Origin: Corynebacterium crudilactis
GTDB taxonomy: Bacteria > Actinomycetota > Actinomycetes > Mycobacteriales > Mycobacteriaceae
Reading direction: 5' to 3'
DNA length: 64,000 bases
Assembly (NCBI RefSeq): GCF_001643015.1
Contig: NZ_CP015622.1
Span: 2,121,358-2,185,357 of the forward strand
Shown: in pieces, positions 43,495 through 52,794 of the stretch
Layout of the letters: every line of letters begins with the position of its first letter
Position numbering within the stretch: position 1 is the first letter of the stretch
The notes under the pieces: generated by a model
What the model saw: only the letters and a program-made list of their open reading frames with translations
Told to the model about the DNA's origin: nothing
The model's database searches: none
Position numbers and translations under genes: made by a program

Positions 43495-44502
43495 TTATTT
43501 TTCCTCCTGACGATTGCGCTTAACTTCACGCTCTTCATAGTCTTCATATGCATCAACAATGTGTCCCACCAGTTGGTGCCGGACCACGTCTGCAGAGGAC
43601 AGCTCAGAGAAGTGCACATCTTCTACTCCGCGCAGGATATGGCGTACCAAACGCAGTCCTGATTTTTGCCCACCAGGAAGGTCTACCTGCGTGATATCGC
43701 CGGTAACCACCATTTTGGAGCCAAATCCCAGTCGAGTGAGGAACATCTTCATCTGAGCTGGGGTGGTGTTTTGAGCTTCATCCAGAATGACGAAAGCATC
43801 ATTGAGGGTGCGTCCACGCATATAGGCAAGTGGCGCAACTTCGACGATGCCGGCTTCCATCAGTTTTGGAATAACTTCAGGCTCAACCATATCGCGCAGC
43901 GCATCGTGGAGTGGGCGCAGATATGGGTCAATTTTCTCGTTTAAGGTACCGGGCAAAAAGCCTAGTTTCTCGCCGGCTTCGACAGCTGGACGAGTCAAAA
44001 TAATACGACTGACCTGCTTTGACTGCAAAGCTTGTACCGCTTTGGCCATGGCCAAATAAGTCTTACCGGAACCTGCGGGGCCTACTCCAAACACAATTGT
44101 GTTGACATCAATGGCGTCCACATAGTGCTTTTGGCCCAGTGTTTTCGGACGAATCACTTTGCCACGTCGGGCAATGATATCGCCGGTTAAAATTTCTGAG
44201 ACTGACTGTGGAGTTTCCACGTTGATCATGCTGATCACATTTTTTGCCGTGTCCGGGCTGATCACATGTCCACGGCGAGCAATAGCTTGCAGTTCCTCAA
44301 AGATTTTTACGGCTCGGGCAATTTCATGCGCCGGACCGGTGAGCTCCACACGGGTGCCCCGCACGTGAATATCGCAATCAATTTGATTGTCCAACACACG
44401 CAGGTTTTCATCGTTAATACCTAAAACTGTTTGAGCAAGTGCTTGCTCTAGGTTTAAAACAGTGGTGAGCACTTCAGTGCGGTTTTTTCGCGGTGCAGTC
44501 AC
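43495..44502 (-). CDS. phoH: PhoH-like protein
   Basis: 335-residue PhoH-family ATPase. Walker A reads GPAGSGKTYLAMAKA and Walker B FVILDEAQNTT; the N-terminal segment (residues about 20-110) is the PhoH-like accessory domain. PhoH proteins are predicted RNA-related ATPases and are regularly coupled to ybeY, as here (3 bases). The start is GTG 44502. The role in phosphate starvation implied by the name is not supported by any visible regulatory site. Confidence 0.93.
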   Translation of the reverse strand: MTAPRKNRTEVLTTVLNLEQALAQTVLGINDENLRVLDNQIDCDIHVRGTRVELTGPAHEIARAVKIFEELQAIARRGHVISPDTAKNVISMINVETPQSVSEILTGDIIARRGKVIRPKTLGQKHYVDAIDVNTIVFGVGPAGSGKTYLAMAKAVQALQSKQVSRIILTRPAVEAGEKLGFLPGTLNEKIDPYLRPLHDALRDMVEPEVIPKLMEAGIVEVAPLAYMRGRTLNDAFVILDEAQNTTPAQMKMFLTRLGFGSKMVVTGDITQVDLPGGQKSGLRLVRHILRGVEDVHFSELSSADVVRHQLVGHIVDAYEDYEEREVKRNRQEEK

Positions 44503-44565
44503 AGTGCTGGTTCGGCCTGCTTTCTGGGAATCACTAATACCTTGAGTGGAAAATTTTCTTCAATA

Positions 44566-45291
44566 TTACCAGCGAGCGGAAAGCACGCCGATTGCTGCAA
44601 GAGCCACCATGCCTGCCGATGCTGTGCGCAATACTTCAGGCCCAAGCTTGACGGTGTGCGCGCCAGCTGCCACGAAACGAGAAATCTCTGCCGGAGCTAC
44701 ACCGCCCTCAGGTCCGATGATGACCACGAGGTTGCCAGAAAAATTCAGCTCGCGGATAGCTACGGTGGCTTCTTCATGCAGGATGATTGCCAGATCGGCA
44801 TCATTAATAAGCTTTTCGACGCCCTCCTCGCCCACTACGCCAAGGATGTGCGGGATCGTTGCGCGTCGTGATTGCTTGGCAGCTGCTTCCGCAGCTGCCT
44901 GCCACTTCGCCAGTGATTTAGCCTCTTTGCCGCCCCATTTTGCCACACAGCGCGATGCTTGCCATGCCACAATTTTATCGGCGCCACCTTGGGTGAGCAG
45001 ATCGATGGTCAGCTCGGAACGCTCTGATTTCGGGATCGCCTGCACGATGGTGACATGTGGGTTCGGAGCGGGAATTTCTTCCACTACATCCACCACTGCA
45101 GTCAACTGGTCTTTACCGCTCAAAGCGGTGACCGTGCAGGTGCGGGCGGTGCCACGTCCGTCGATAAGCGAAATCTCTTCGCCGACCTGGATCCGTTTGA
45201 CGGTGACCGCATGACGGCCTTCCGGACCACGAAGCTCGATAACTTCGCCCGGCTTGGCTTCCGAATCAGAGATAAATACTGGCAGTGACAT
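44566..45291 (-). CDS. rsmE: 16S rRNA (uracil1498-N3)-methyltransferase
   Basis: 241-residue SPOUT-class methyltransferase that methylates N3 of U1498 in 16S rRNA. The N-terminal PUA-like part is followed by the knotted SAM-binding domain, with VVIIGPEGGVAPAEI and the C-terminal LGPEVLRTASA motif (residues about 175-230). The start overlaps the dnaJ stop by one base, so the two are translated together. The order dnaJ-rsmE-phoH-ybeY is the usual one in actinobacteria. Confidence 0.95.
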   Translation of the reverse strand: MSLPVFISDSEAKPGEVIELRGPEGRHAVTVKRIQVGEEISLIDGRGTARTCTVTALSGKDQLTAVVDVVEEIPAPNPHVTIVQAIPKSERSELTIDLLTQGGADKIVAWQASRCVAKWGGKEAKSLAKWQAAAEAAAKQSRRATIPHILGVVGEEGVEKLINDADLAIILHEEATVAIRELNFSGNLVVIIGPEGGVAPAEISRFVAAGAHTVKLGPEVLRTASAGMVALAAIGVLSARW

Positions 45292-46436
45292 TATTTACGG
45301 AACTTGTTTCGCAGCTTGTCGAAGAAACCTTCTTCTTCACCTTCGCGGTGCACTGCAGAGTTTTCGCTGCGGTGTGCGCGGATTTCCTCGAGCAGCTCGC
45401 GGGTACGCTCATCCAAATCGGTTGGCACGAAGAGATCAACGTGCGCCATGAGATCGCCGTGGCCTTCTGCACGCAGCTTCGGCATACCTTCACCACTGAG
45501 GGTCACCACATCATTAGGCTGTGTGCCTGCAGGAATGATGATCTTTACATCTTCGCCAGTCAAGGATTCCACGTCCAATTCAGTGCCAAGGGCGGCATCA
45601 ATCATTGGAACGCGGATGCTGGCGTGCAGGTTATCGCCATCGCGAGTAAACACAGCATGTGGTCTCACCATGACTTCAATGTAGAGGTCACCAGCAGCGC
45701 CACCGCCTGCACCAACTTCACCTTGACCAGCCATGCGAATGCGCATACCTGACTGAATGCCCGCAGGGATATTTGCAACGATATCGCGGCGTGCACGCAC
45801 ACGGCCATCGCCAGCACATTCAGTACAAGGATCTGGAATGATCTCGCCGGTGCCATCACAGGTATGACATGGACGTGAAGTCATCACGTTGCCCAGGAAG
45901 CTGCGTTGTACTTCCTGAATTTCGCCCGCACCCTGGCAGGTGCCACAGGTAACTGGCTTTTTATCAGACGCAGAACCTGAACCATGGCATTTGGTACACA
46001 GCACAGCAGTGTCCAAAGTCAGATCCTTCTTCGCGCCCTTGTAAGCCTCTTCCAAAGTGATGGATGTGCGCCACAAGGTATCGCTACCTGGCTGCACGCG
46101 AGAACGAGGACCACGAGAGCCACCGCCTCCGCCGCCGAAGAAGGCATCAAAGATATCGCCTAAGCCACCGCTTCCGCCGAAGCCGCCACCGAAACCACCT
46201 GCGCCAGCTCCGCCACCTTGCTCCATTGGGTCGCCGCCCATATCAACGATGCGACGCTTATCAGGATCGGTGAGAACCTCATGCGCAACGGAAGCTTCGC
46301 GGAATTTCTCCGCTGCCTCTTCACCAGGATTGACATCCGGATGGTATTTGCGGGCAAGCTTTCGGTACGCCTTTTTGATCTCTGATTCGGTTGCATTGCG
46401 ATCGACGCCGAGAATGCCGTAATAGTCACGTGCCAC
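45291..46436 (-). CDS. dnaJ2: Chaperone protein DnaJ (second paralogue type)
   Basis: 381-residue DnaJ of the class that is coupled to hrcA in actinobacteria. The J domain at residues 1-68 has the HPD tripeptide in KYHPDVNPG, then a Gly/Phe-rich region (about 72-110), the zinc domain with four CxxCxGxG repeats ([32 protein letters not shown]), and the C-terminal substrate-binding domains. It stimulates DnaK ATPase activity. It follows hrcA by 66 bases. The start is ATG 46436. Confidence 0.94.
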   Translation of the reverse strand: MARDYYGILGVDRNATESEIKKAYRKLARKYHPDVNPGEEAAEKFREASVAHEVLTDPDKRRIVDMGGDPMEQGGGAGAGGFGGGFGGSGGLGDIFDAFFGGGGGGSRGPRSRVQPGSDTLWRTSITLEEAYKGAKKDLTLDTAVLCTKCHGSGSASDKKPVTCGTCQGAGEIQEVQRSFLGNVMTSRPCHTCDGTGEIIPDPCTECAGDGRVRARRDIVANIPAGIQSGMRIRMAGQGEVGAGGGAAGDLYIEVMVRPHAVFTRDGDNLHASIRVPMIDAALGTELDVESLTGEDVKIIIPAGTQPNDVVTLSGEGMPKLRAEGHGDLMAHVDLFVPTDLDERTRELLEEIRAHRSENSAVHREGEEEGFFDKLRNKFRK

Positions 46437-46502
46437 GGTGGGTGATACTTCCTTTAGCTTCTAAACAGATTAATCAAAACAAATGGTCTACTATACCCGC
46501 GG

Positions 46503-47531
46503 CTACTCGCCGGCGAGAACACGACCAACATACTTAGCAACGGCGGACACCTTAGAAATTGTTCCCGAATAGTCCATATACGTAGGACCAACCACCCCCA
46601 AAGCACCAAGTGTGCTGCCCTGGGAACCGTATCCGGTCGTGATAACTGTTGCACTGCGCAACTCTACAACTTCATTTTCGCCGCCAATATGCACCTGAAC
46701 TTGATTCAGATCAGTAACATTGGACAGTAGTTTCAGCATAACCACCTGTTCTTCCAATGCCTCCAAAACTACAGGCAAACTCGCTGAAGTTTCACGGCTC
46801 AAACGAGTGAGATTCGAGGTACCTGCCAAAATCAAACGGTCTGAAGGCTGATCAACAAGAGTATTGACCAACACTTCACAACATCTGCGCATGGCATCGC
46901 GGATATCCATGGGTGCCTGATAGGCCAATTCATCCAAGACATCAGAAGCAGCCGCCAACGTCTTTTCGCCCAATGCACCATTGAGTAAATCACGCAGCAC
47001 ATTAACTTCTTGCATCTCTAGTGGTTCTTCTAATTCCACATTGCGCTGATCAACACGACCGGTATCCGTGATCAGCACTAGCAGCAAACGCATGGGAGAA
47101 AGCGGTACCACTTCGCAGTGCTTCACGCGCGCTGTTTTTAATGTTGGCAATTGCACAACCGCGGCTTGGTGGGTGAGCTGTGAGAGCAATTGCACAGATC
47201 TGCGCAGCACATCTTCTAAGTCCACTCCACCTTCGAGGAAACCCAAAATTGCACGACGCTCTGCCAAAGAAAGCGGTTTGATGTCATGGATGGAATCGAC
47301 GAAGAGCCGGTAGCCTTTTTCCGTTGGCACTCGACCAGAGCTTGCGTGCTCTTGGATAATAAAGCCATCGGATTCCAGCACCGACATGTCATTGCGGATC
47401 GTCGCGGAACTCACATTGAGCTTATGGCGCTCCAGGAGTGACTTAGATCCGACAGGTTCCTGAGACGCAATATAATCAGCGACGATGGCCCGCAACACTT
47501 CGTATCTGCGTTTCTCTGTTGCACTCACCAT
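46503..47531 (-). CDS. hrcA: Heat-inducible transcription repressor HrcA
   Basis: 342-residue HrcA repressor, which binds CIRCE elements ahead of chaperone genes. The N-terminal winged helix (residues about 1-75; ETRRYEVLR-like start, [30 protein letters not shown]) is clear, followed by the GAF-like and C-terminal domains. The start ATG 47531 has no visible CIRCE repeat in front; autoregulation would need one elsewhere. A perfect CTAAAATTTTAG palindrome (47543-47554) lies in its leader and overlaps the end of hemW. It is upstream of dnaJ2 in the same orientation. Confidence 0.94.
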   Translation of the reverse strand: MVSATEKRRYEVLRAIVADYIASQEPVGSKSLLERHKLNVSSATIRNDMSVLESDGFIIQEHASSGRVPTEKGYRLFVDSIHDIKPLSLAERRAILGFLEGGVDLEDVLRRSVQLLSQLTHQAAVVQLPTLKTARVKHCEVVPLSPMRLLLVLITDTGRVDQRNVELEEPLEMQEVNVLRDLLNGALGEKTLAAASDVLDELAYQAPMDIRDAMRRCCEVLVNTLVDQPSDRLILAGTSNLTRLSRETSASLPVVLEALEEQVVMLKLLSNVTDLNQVQVHIGGENEVVELRSATVITTGYGSQGSTLGALGVVGPTYMDYSGTISKVSAVAKYVGRVLAGE

Positions 47532-47552
47532 GCTTGATACCCTACTAAAATT

Positions 47553-48695
47553 TTAGTCTTCTTCACTGAGCAAAATATCAGCAATGATTCCGTCGGCAAG
47601 CAATCTTCCGGCTTCTGTGACCGCTAAATTGTCTGAAGCATTGATATGCAACAAGCCGCCGGCAATATGGCGATCAATCACCGGGCGTGCTGAGGGAGCA
47701 AAAAGCGCCATCGGAACGCCCTGTTTCAAGCGCAGCCCAAGCATGACCCTTTCGGTGTGGTGATCTTGTGCGCTCAACAATTCAGTTTCTTTAATCGGCA
47801 GCTCCCCCGCCGCAATTTGTGCAGAATAGCGCGCAGGGTGCTTGATGTTATAGAAACGACGATCCCCCATATGCGAGTGCGCACCAGGGCCTGCACCCCA
47901 CCAATCACCATCTACCCAATAGCCCATGTTGTGCTTGCATTCACCGCCTGGTTTCGCCCAGTTGGATACCTCATACCAATCAAATCCAGCTGAACGCAGG
48001 CGGTTATCAATCAGTTCAAACCGATCAGCGTAGACATCTTCATCAGGGGCTGGCAGCTCACCTTTACGCACTTTACGAGCCATCGCAGTGCCGTCTTCCA
48101 CGATCAAGGAATACGCAGACACATGATCCACATTGGCCTCTAAAACAGCATCCAGAGTGGCACGGACATCATCATCGGTTTCCGTAGGAGTGCCATAAAT
48201 CATGTCTAGATTGACATGATCAAAACCCGCCAGACGCGCTTCTTTGGCTGCGGCGACCGGGCGGCCTGGAGTATGCGTGCGATCCAGCACCTTTAATACG
48301 CTTGACGACGCCGACTGCATGCCGAGCGAAATCCGGTTGTAACCAGCCTCCCGCAGCGAGCCAAAAAACTCTGGAGAGGTGGACTCCGGATTCGATTCAG
48401 TGGTGACCTCTGCACCAGTAGCGATGCCAAAGGTATTGCGGACTGCGTTCAGCACCCGAGTAAGCCCGTCAGCACCAATCAATGATGGAGTACCTCCACC
48501 AATGAAAATAGTTTCAGCCTGACGAGGATCACTCAAAGAGGCCACAGCCATCTCAAGCTCAACCTCTAGTGCATCAAGATAAGTATCTGGGCCCGCAGTG
48601 CTGCCTAATTCCCCCGCAGTATAGGTGTTGAAATCGCAATAACCGCACCGAGTTGAACAAAACGGCACATGAATATATACACCAAAAACTGACAT
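47553..48695 (-). CDS. hemW: Heme chaperone HemW (radical SAM, coproporphyrinogen oxidase-like)
   Basis: 380-residue radical-SAM protein. The cluster motif CSTRCGYC lies near residue 13-20 (CxxxCxxC), followed by GGGTPSL. It belongs to the HemW group, which binds heme and hands it on rather than acting as the oxygen-independent coproporphyrinogen oxidase HemN; older annotations call it hemN. A GTG two codons upstream is another possible start. It is 21 bases from hrcA on the same strand and may start the hrcA-dnaJ2 operon. Confidence 0.9.
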   Translation of the reverse strand: MSVFGVYIHVPFCSTRCGYCDFNTYTAGELGSTAGPDTYLDALEVELEMAVASLSDPRQAETIFIGGGTPSLIGADGLTRVLNAVRNTFGIATGAEVTTESNPESTSPEFFGSLREAGYNRISLGMQSASSSVLKVLDRTHTPGRPVAAAKEARLAGFDHVNLDMIYGTPTETDDDVRATLDAVLEANVDHVSAYSLIVEDGTAMARKVRKGELPAPDEDVYADRFELIDNRLRSAGFDWYEVSNWAKPGGECKHNMGYWVDGDWWGAGPGAHSHMGDRRFYNIKHPARYSAQIAAGELPIKETELLSAQDHHTERVMLGLRLKQGVPMALFAPSARPVIDRHIAGGLLHINASDNLAVTEAGRLLADGIIADILLSEED

Positions 48696-48781
48696 GCACA
48701 CCAGCCTAGCGCTTGCCCCCTATACATGATTAATTCATGTTAAACATAGCGTTTTGTTAATAAAGAGGTAGAGTGCACAGT

Positions 48782-49294
48782 ATGAAACGGAAGATGGCTG
48801 CAATAGCGCTGGCAACAGCACTCTTATTGGGGGCTGCACCAGCGCACGCTTCCGAAAAGACCGAGCCCAGCACCGTTGCAGAGTCCGTTGCTTTAGATCC
48901 GAAAAAAGAAATCAAGGTTTCTACCCCCAATTACTGGGAAGATGCTGAAGCAAAACCTGGCGATATCATTCGGATTCCCTACCGAGGAAATCACACATAC
49001 AGTGATCTCAAAGTCGAAGCTGCAGAACCTTTTCAGGATTTCAGCACCCTCATCGAGCTAGATAACAGCATTGTGATTGCGGTACCAAAAACCCTCACTG
49101 GCGTTGCCTCTGTGGCTCCAGTGTTCACGGTGTCCGATAAATTCGGTGAGATCGATACCTTCTCAATCACCGTGCAAGTTAATCCTCTGACCCAAACAGA
49201 ACAAGAGCACCGTTCTGCGCTCTTTGATGTTATTTCTCAAATTGCTAACCGGATGCCTCATCTGCCCTTCGTGGCAGAGTTACTGAAGTACTAA
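48782..49294 (+). CDS. Secreted hypothetical protein
   Basis: 170-residue exported protein. A clear signal peptide (MKRKMAAIALATALLLG, then an AHA cleavage site near residue 23) precedes a beta-rich mature domain with IPYRGNHTYSDLKV and FTVSDKFGEIDTFSITV, which recalls the Rib-like extracellular repeats seen in actinobacterial surface proteins; I would not name a family. A GTG three codons upstream (48773) is another possible start, with AGAGGT at 48764-48769 lying between the two options. It is monocistronic: a strong terminator lies 7-50 bases after it. It is divergent from hemW. Confidence 0.7.
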   Translation: MKRKMAAIALATALLLGAAPAHASEKTEPSTVAESVALDPKKEIKVSTPNYWEDAEAKPGDIIRIPYRGNHTYSDLKVEAAEPFQDFSTLIELDNSIVIAVPKTLTGVASVAPVFTVSDKFGEIDTFSITVQVNPLTQTEQEHRSALFDVISQIANRMPHLPFVAELLKY

Positions 49295-49300
49295 AACTTT

Positions 49301-49345
49301 AAAGGAGGGGCCCTGAGATATTTTTATCTCAAGGGCCCCTCCTTT
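49301..49345. terminator. Bidirectional terminator
   Basis: A long inverted repeat (AAAGGAGGGGCCCTGAGATA with its partner, one bulge, loop TTTT) lies between the secreted protein gene and the convergent minus-strand gene, with A- and T-runs on the two sides. Confidence 0.85.
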
Positions 49346-49359
49346 TCGTTCTTGTTGCC

Positions 49360-50040
49360 CTAAGACACCGCGTTGCGCTTTTGCGCAAGCTTGGCTGCAA
49401 CCCGGGCCACCACGACGTCGATACGCGCGCGTTCGAGCAGGAATCTCGGTGGATTACTTCCACGCATGGTGCGCACATAGGCAGGATTCGCAGTGCCCAC
49501 TGCATCGATCCACGCTTTTGTGGCACTTTCGACAACTGCGGCGACTCTGCCATAAAGCAAAGGCAATGACAAGGAATCCAAATCATTGGCTACCTTATCG
49601 GTCTCAGCCAACACCCATTCCACGGTTGCTTCCAACCGTTTCACCACAGCATCTGTACGGGCGTTGAGCGCAGTAGATAAATCGCGAACATCAACGAGGC
49701 CGGCATCAATATCGAAATCGCGTTCCAGCTCAAAGGCAGTGAGGCGTTCAGGCTTATCGACGTCCACCTCTACCAATTCGCGGGCGCTCACCGTGCCCTG
49801 ACGAATACCAGTGGTGAGTGCATGACGCAGGCCGGAAAGCTCAGCCACGACGGTGCGGGAATCATCGCGGGCTTCAACGATGATCTCATCAAACTCGGCA
49901 AGGCAATCTTCTACCAACTCAAGGTCCCAGTCTGAGACTGCTTCCATGATGTGCTCGATATACTCAGCGACTTCATCGCCGATATTGTAAATCTCCTGAG
50001 TTAATTCTCGGTGGCGTAGCTGTGCTGTTGTCCCGCTCAT
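49360..50040 (-). CDS. Hypothetical helical protein
   Basis: 226-residue protein, almost entirely alpha-helical by pattern and rich in Asp, Glu, Arg and Leu (for example LVEDCLAEFDEIIVEARDD), with no signal peptide or membrane helix. I do not recognise a family. ATG 50040 has GGAA 5-8 bases upstream; a longer reading from 50166 is open and would add a basic stretch, so the start is uncertain. It is separated by over 300 bases from the next gene upstream. Confidence 0.6.
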   Translation of the reverse strand: MSGTTAQLRHRELTQEIYNIGDEVAEYIEHIMEAVSDWDLELVEDCLAEFDEIIVEARDDSRTVVAELSGLRHALTTGIRQGTVSARELVEVDVDKPERLTAFELERDFDIDAGLVDVRDLSTALNARTDAVVKRLEATVEWVLAETDKVANDLDSLSLPLLYGRVAAVVESATKAWIDAVGTANPAYVRTMRGSNPPRFLLERARIDVVVARVAAKLAQKRNAVS

Positions 50041-50354
50041 CGCTTTCCAACACACCTTCCTTTTTGCTTGCCTAGCTAGTTTTCTAACCAGTTTCTCAGC
50101 TGGTTTCCAGCTAACTTGTGCATCATTCACTTCAGGAGTCACATGGTTCACAACCATGATTTTCATGCCCTTTAGTGCATTTCAACACCTCAAGACCCTC
50201 AAGTAACACTTGAGAGTTTCTCTCAACGGATTCTGACTTTATGTGAAACAGCTTGGAAAGGTGTGATGACGCGCCGGTGTGTCGAAACTTTTGAAAAGTG
50301 AAAAATAACTTCAGCGCACCGGCACATCAAAAGGGTCACAAAAAGCTCAGCGTG
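50041..50354. other. Gap with an inverted repeat
   Basis: The gap holds an inverted repeat with arms at 50265-50282 and 50314-50328 (GATGACGCGCCGGTGTG against CGCACCGGCACATC) enclosing a smaller AACTTTTGAAAAGT hairpin. It lies after the minus-strand gene at 50355-50729 and may end its transcript. No gene is supported. Confidence 0.45.
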
Positions 50355-50729
50355 TTACCACGGCAGCGCTGGAATCCCCACCATGGCAGATACCAACTCA
50401 TTAAGGATCTGGATTGGTTCACCACGTGTTTGTTCATCAGACAATCGAGACAAGTAGCGATCCACCACCTTCACCGCAGCAGGCTGCCCAATACATTCCG
50501 CTACATACTGAGGGTTATCCTGAGCGAAAAGCCACTCCGGATCACCAAAAGTAAGTCCCGGATTCGAGCCCAATGTGAAGAATTCTTCATCACCTTCTGA
50601 CCCCTTAGCTGCGATATATGCAAAATCTTCCATCACGCCAAGAGCGAAAAGAGTAGGCTCCTCGCCAACCTCCGTGCGAGTCCATGCTGATCCGTCCCAA
50701 TCGAATTGGGTCTCTGTAGTACTCATCAT
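50355..50729 (-). CDS. Small hypothetical protein coupled to fadD
   Basis: 124-residue acidic protein without signal peptide or membrane helix. The N-terminus (FDWDGSAWTRTEVGEEPTLF) has two Trp residues and a beta-like pattern; the C-terminus is helical. I do not recognise the family. It overlaps the end of the acyl-CoA ligase gene by four bases (ATGATGA), so it is translationally coupled to it. A role connected with acyl-CoA formation is possible but only from context. Confidence 0.65.
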   Translation of the reverse strand: MMSTTETQFDWDGSAWTRTEVGEEPTLFALGVMEDFAYIAAKGSEGDEEFFTLGSNPGLTFGDPEWLFAQDNPQYVAECIGQPAAVKVVDRYLSRLSDEQTRGEPIQILNELVSAMVGIPALPW

Positions 50730-52573
50730 CGGTTGTAGATGTGTTCGATGGCGTCTGCGTAACGGCGAACCACGACATTACGCTTGACCTTCAATGTCGG
50801 AGTCAGTTCATCGTCTTCTTCAGTCAGATCGCGGTCCAGAATGTAGAACTTCTTAATCGCTTCCGAATGAGACACAGTGGCATTGGCATTGTTTACGGCA
50901 TCTTGAATTTCTGCACGCAAGGCAGGATCTGTCGCGATTTCCGCGACCGCACGGGACTCAGAAATATTGTGGTTCAGCTTCCAGCGCTTCAACATATCTG
51001 GATCCAGGGTGACCAACAGACCAACAAAAGGCTTACCATCGCCGACGATCATGGCTTGGCTCACCAATGGATGAGCACGCACAATATCTTCCATCGGTCC
51101 TGGGGAAACATTCTTGCCACCAGCAGTGACAATGAGATCTTTCTTTCGACCAGTGATAACCAAGTGGCCGGTATCTAGAAGCTCACCCAAGTCACCGGTG
51201 TTAAACCAACCGGCATGGAGTGAATCTGCAGTTGCTTCTGGGTTATTCCAATATCCCTTGAACAACATCTCACCCTTGAGCATGATTTCGCCAGCATCAT
51301 TGATCTTGACGGTCATGCCACCCAAAGGCTTACCCACAGATCCGATCTTGTGGTCGGTGTAATCCACCGCAGCGGCAGCCGCAGTTTCAGTCAATCCATA
51401 TCCTTCATAAATTGGCAGACCGATGCCACGGAAGAAGTGCATGAGCTCCTGCCCCATCGCAGAACCACCAGAAATGGCGTACTGCACATCGCCACCAACA
51501 GCTGCACGAATCTTGACATAGACAAGCTTGTCAAACACCTTGTGTGCCATGACAAGCGCCTTGCTTGGGCCTTCTGCAGTATCAAGCGCCATCGAGTACT
51601 CAATGGCTGTCTTTTCTGCACGCTCAAACATAATCCGCTTAACTATGCCACCATCAGCAGCATTGGACGCAGCAGCATTGCGTACTTTTTCGAAAACGCG
51701 AGGGACACCCAAGATTAGATTCGGACGGGAACGCTGTAGCTCCAAAGTCAATGTGCTGAAATCAGACCAATGTGACTGCGTTGCACCAGTAATGGCAAAA
51801 GCAAGGTGAACTGCACGAGCAAGAACGTGCGCCAACGGAAGGAAGGTAAGCAACCGTGAGCCTGGCATAGCAATTGCGCCGACCTCATTGGTAATCAAAC
51901 CACGAACTTCTGCCAACCAGTTGTAGTGAGTAAGCTCGCAGCCCTTTGGACGTCCAGTGGTACCAGAGGTGTACACCAACGATGCAAGGTCTGCGGCCTT
52001 GGTGGCGTTGATGCGTTCCCATACCAATGCATCATCAAGTTCGCGACCTTCAAATTTCAATGTTTCTAGAGCAGAAGCATTGATCTCCAAAAGACGACGC
52101 AACTTCGATGGTGAATCCTTCAGCCCTGGGGTGCCGTCTTCACCAATCACCAGATTCTTCATCAAATCAGTGTGATCAGGAGTTTCAGTGATGGCTAGAA
52201 CCGCACCAGAATCTTCAATAATCCATTCAATCTGAGATAGTGAAGAAGAGCTGTAGATTGGCACGCTAACTGCGCCTGCTGCCCAGATAGCAAAATCAAG
52301 CACTGCCCATTCATAACGCGTATTAGACAACAATGCGACGCGGTCGCCTTGTTCCACGCCAACGGACAAAATGCCCTTTGCTACTGCAAAAACCTCATCC
52401 TGAAACTCTTTGGCAGTAACATTCACCCACTCGTAATTAGCCGGCTTAGTAAACAGCACACCGTATGGACGGGTCTTGATTTGATCAAGCAACGCCGTCA
52501 AACAGGTTTCAGATTCTCCAATGGTGTACTGGGCAGGTTCAGTGTATTCCTGCAGTGTATTCTGTGAAGTCAT
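50726..52573 (-). CDS. Long-chain fatty-acid-CoA ligase (AMP-binding, FadD15-like)
   Basis: 615-residue adenylate-forming enzyme that activates fatty acids to acyl-CoA. The AMP/ATP motif is SLVYTSGTTGRPKG, the second motif is YEGYGLTETAAA, and the FNTGDLGELLDTGHLVITGRKKD region marks the C-terminal domain (quoted in parts), with the catalytic Lys in the final VKRN-containing stretch. It matches the mycobacterial FadD15-type family in length. ATG 52573 (MTSQNTLQEY) is chosen over the upstream reading as its N-terminus aligns with the family. It is the first gene of a two-gene operon and is divergent from malQ with about 220 bases between the starts. Confidence 0.9.
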   Translation of the reverse strand: MTSQNTLQEYTEPAQYTIGESETCLTALLDQIKTRPYGVLFTKPANYEWVNVTAKEFQDEVFAVAKGILSVGVEQGDRVALLSNTRYEWAVLDFAIWAAGAVSVPIYSSSSLSQIEWIIEDSGAVLAITETPDHTDLMKNLVIGEDGTPGLKDSPSKLRRLLEINASALETLKFEGRELDDALVWERINATKAADLASLVYTSGTTGRPKGCELTHYNWLAEVRGLITNEVGAIAMPGSRLLTFLPLAHVLARAVHLAFAITGATQSHWSDFSTLTLELQRSRPNLILGVPRVFEKVRNAAASNAADGGIVKRIMFERAEKTAIEYSMALDTAEGPSKALVMAHKVFDKLVYVKIRAAVGGDVQYAISGGSAMGQELMHFFRGIGLPIYEGYGLTETAAAAAVDYTDHKIGSVGKPLGGMTVKINDAGEIMLKGEMLFKGYWNNPEATADSLHAGWFNTGDLGELLDTGHLVITGRKKDLIVTAGGKNVSPGPMEDIVRAHPLVSQAMIVGDGKPFVGLLVTLDPDMLKRWKLNHNISESRAVAEIATDPALRAEIQDAVNNANATVSHSEAIKKFYILDRDLTEEDDELTPTLKVKRNVVVRRYADAIEHIYNR

Positions 52574-52794
52574 GGTGAGATTTGGCCCTTTCTTCAATCG
52601 GCTATATGCGTTTAGACGCCTGTTAAATCGTTTTCTCAATTACATTTCAGTGTGCCAATAACTTCTTGTAGCCACACCAATCAGGGTGTATAAGCCCAAT
52701 CTAAACATCGTCTTTCGAAGTATTTTCCTTACAACCTACCTTTTAGTTGACGATATGCTGTGCTTACACACTATTGATGGCATGATGTTGTGTT

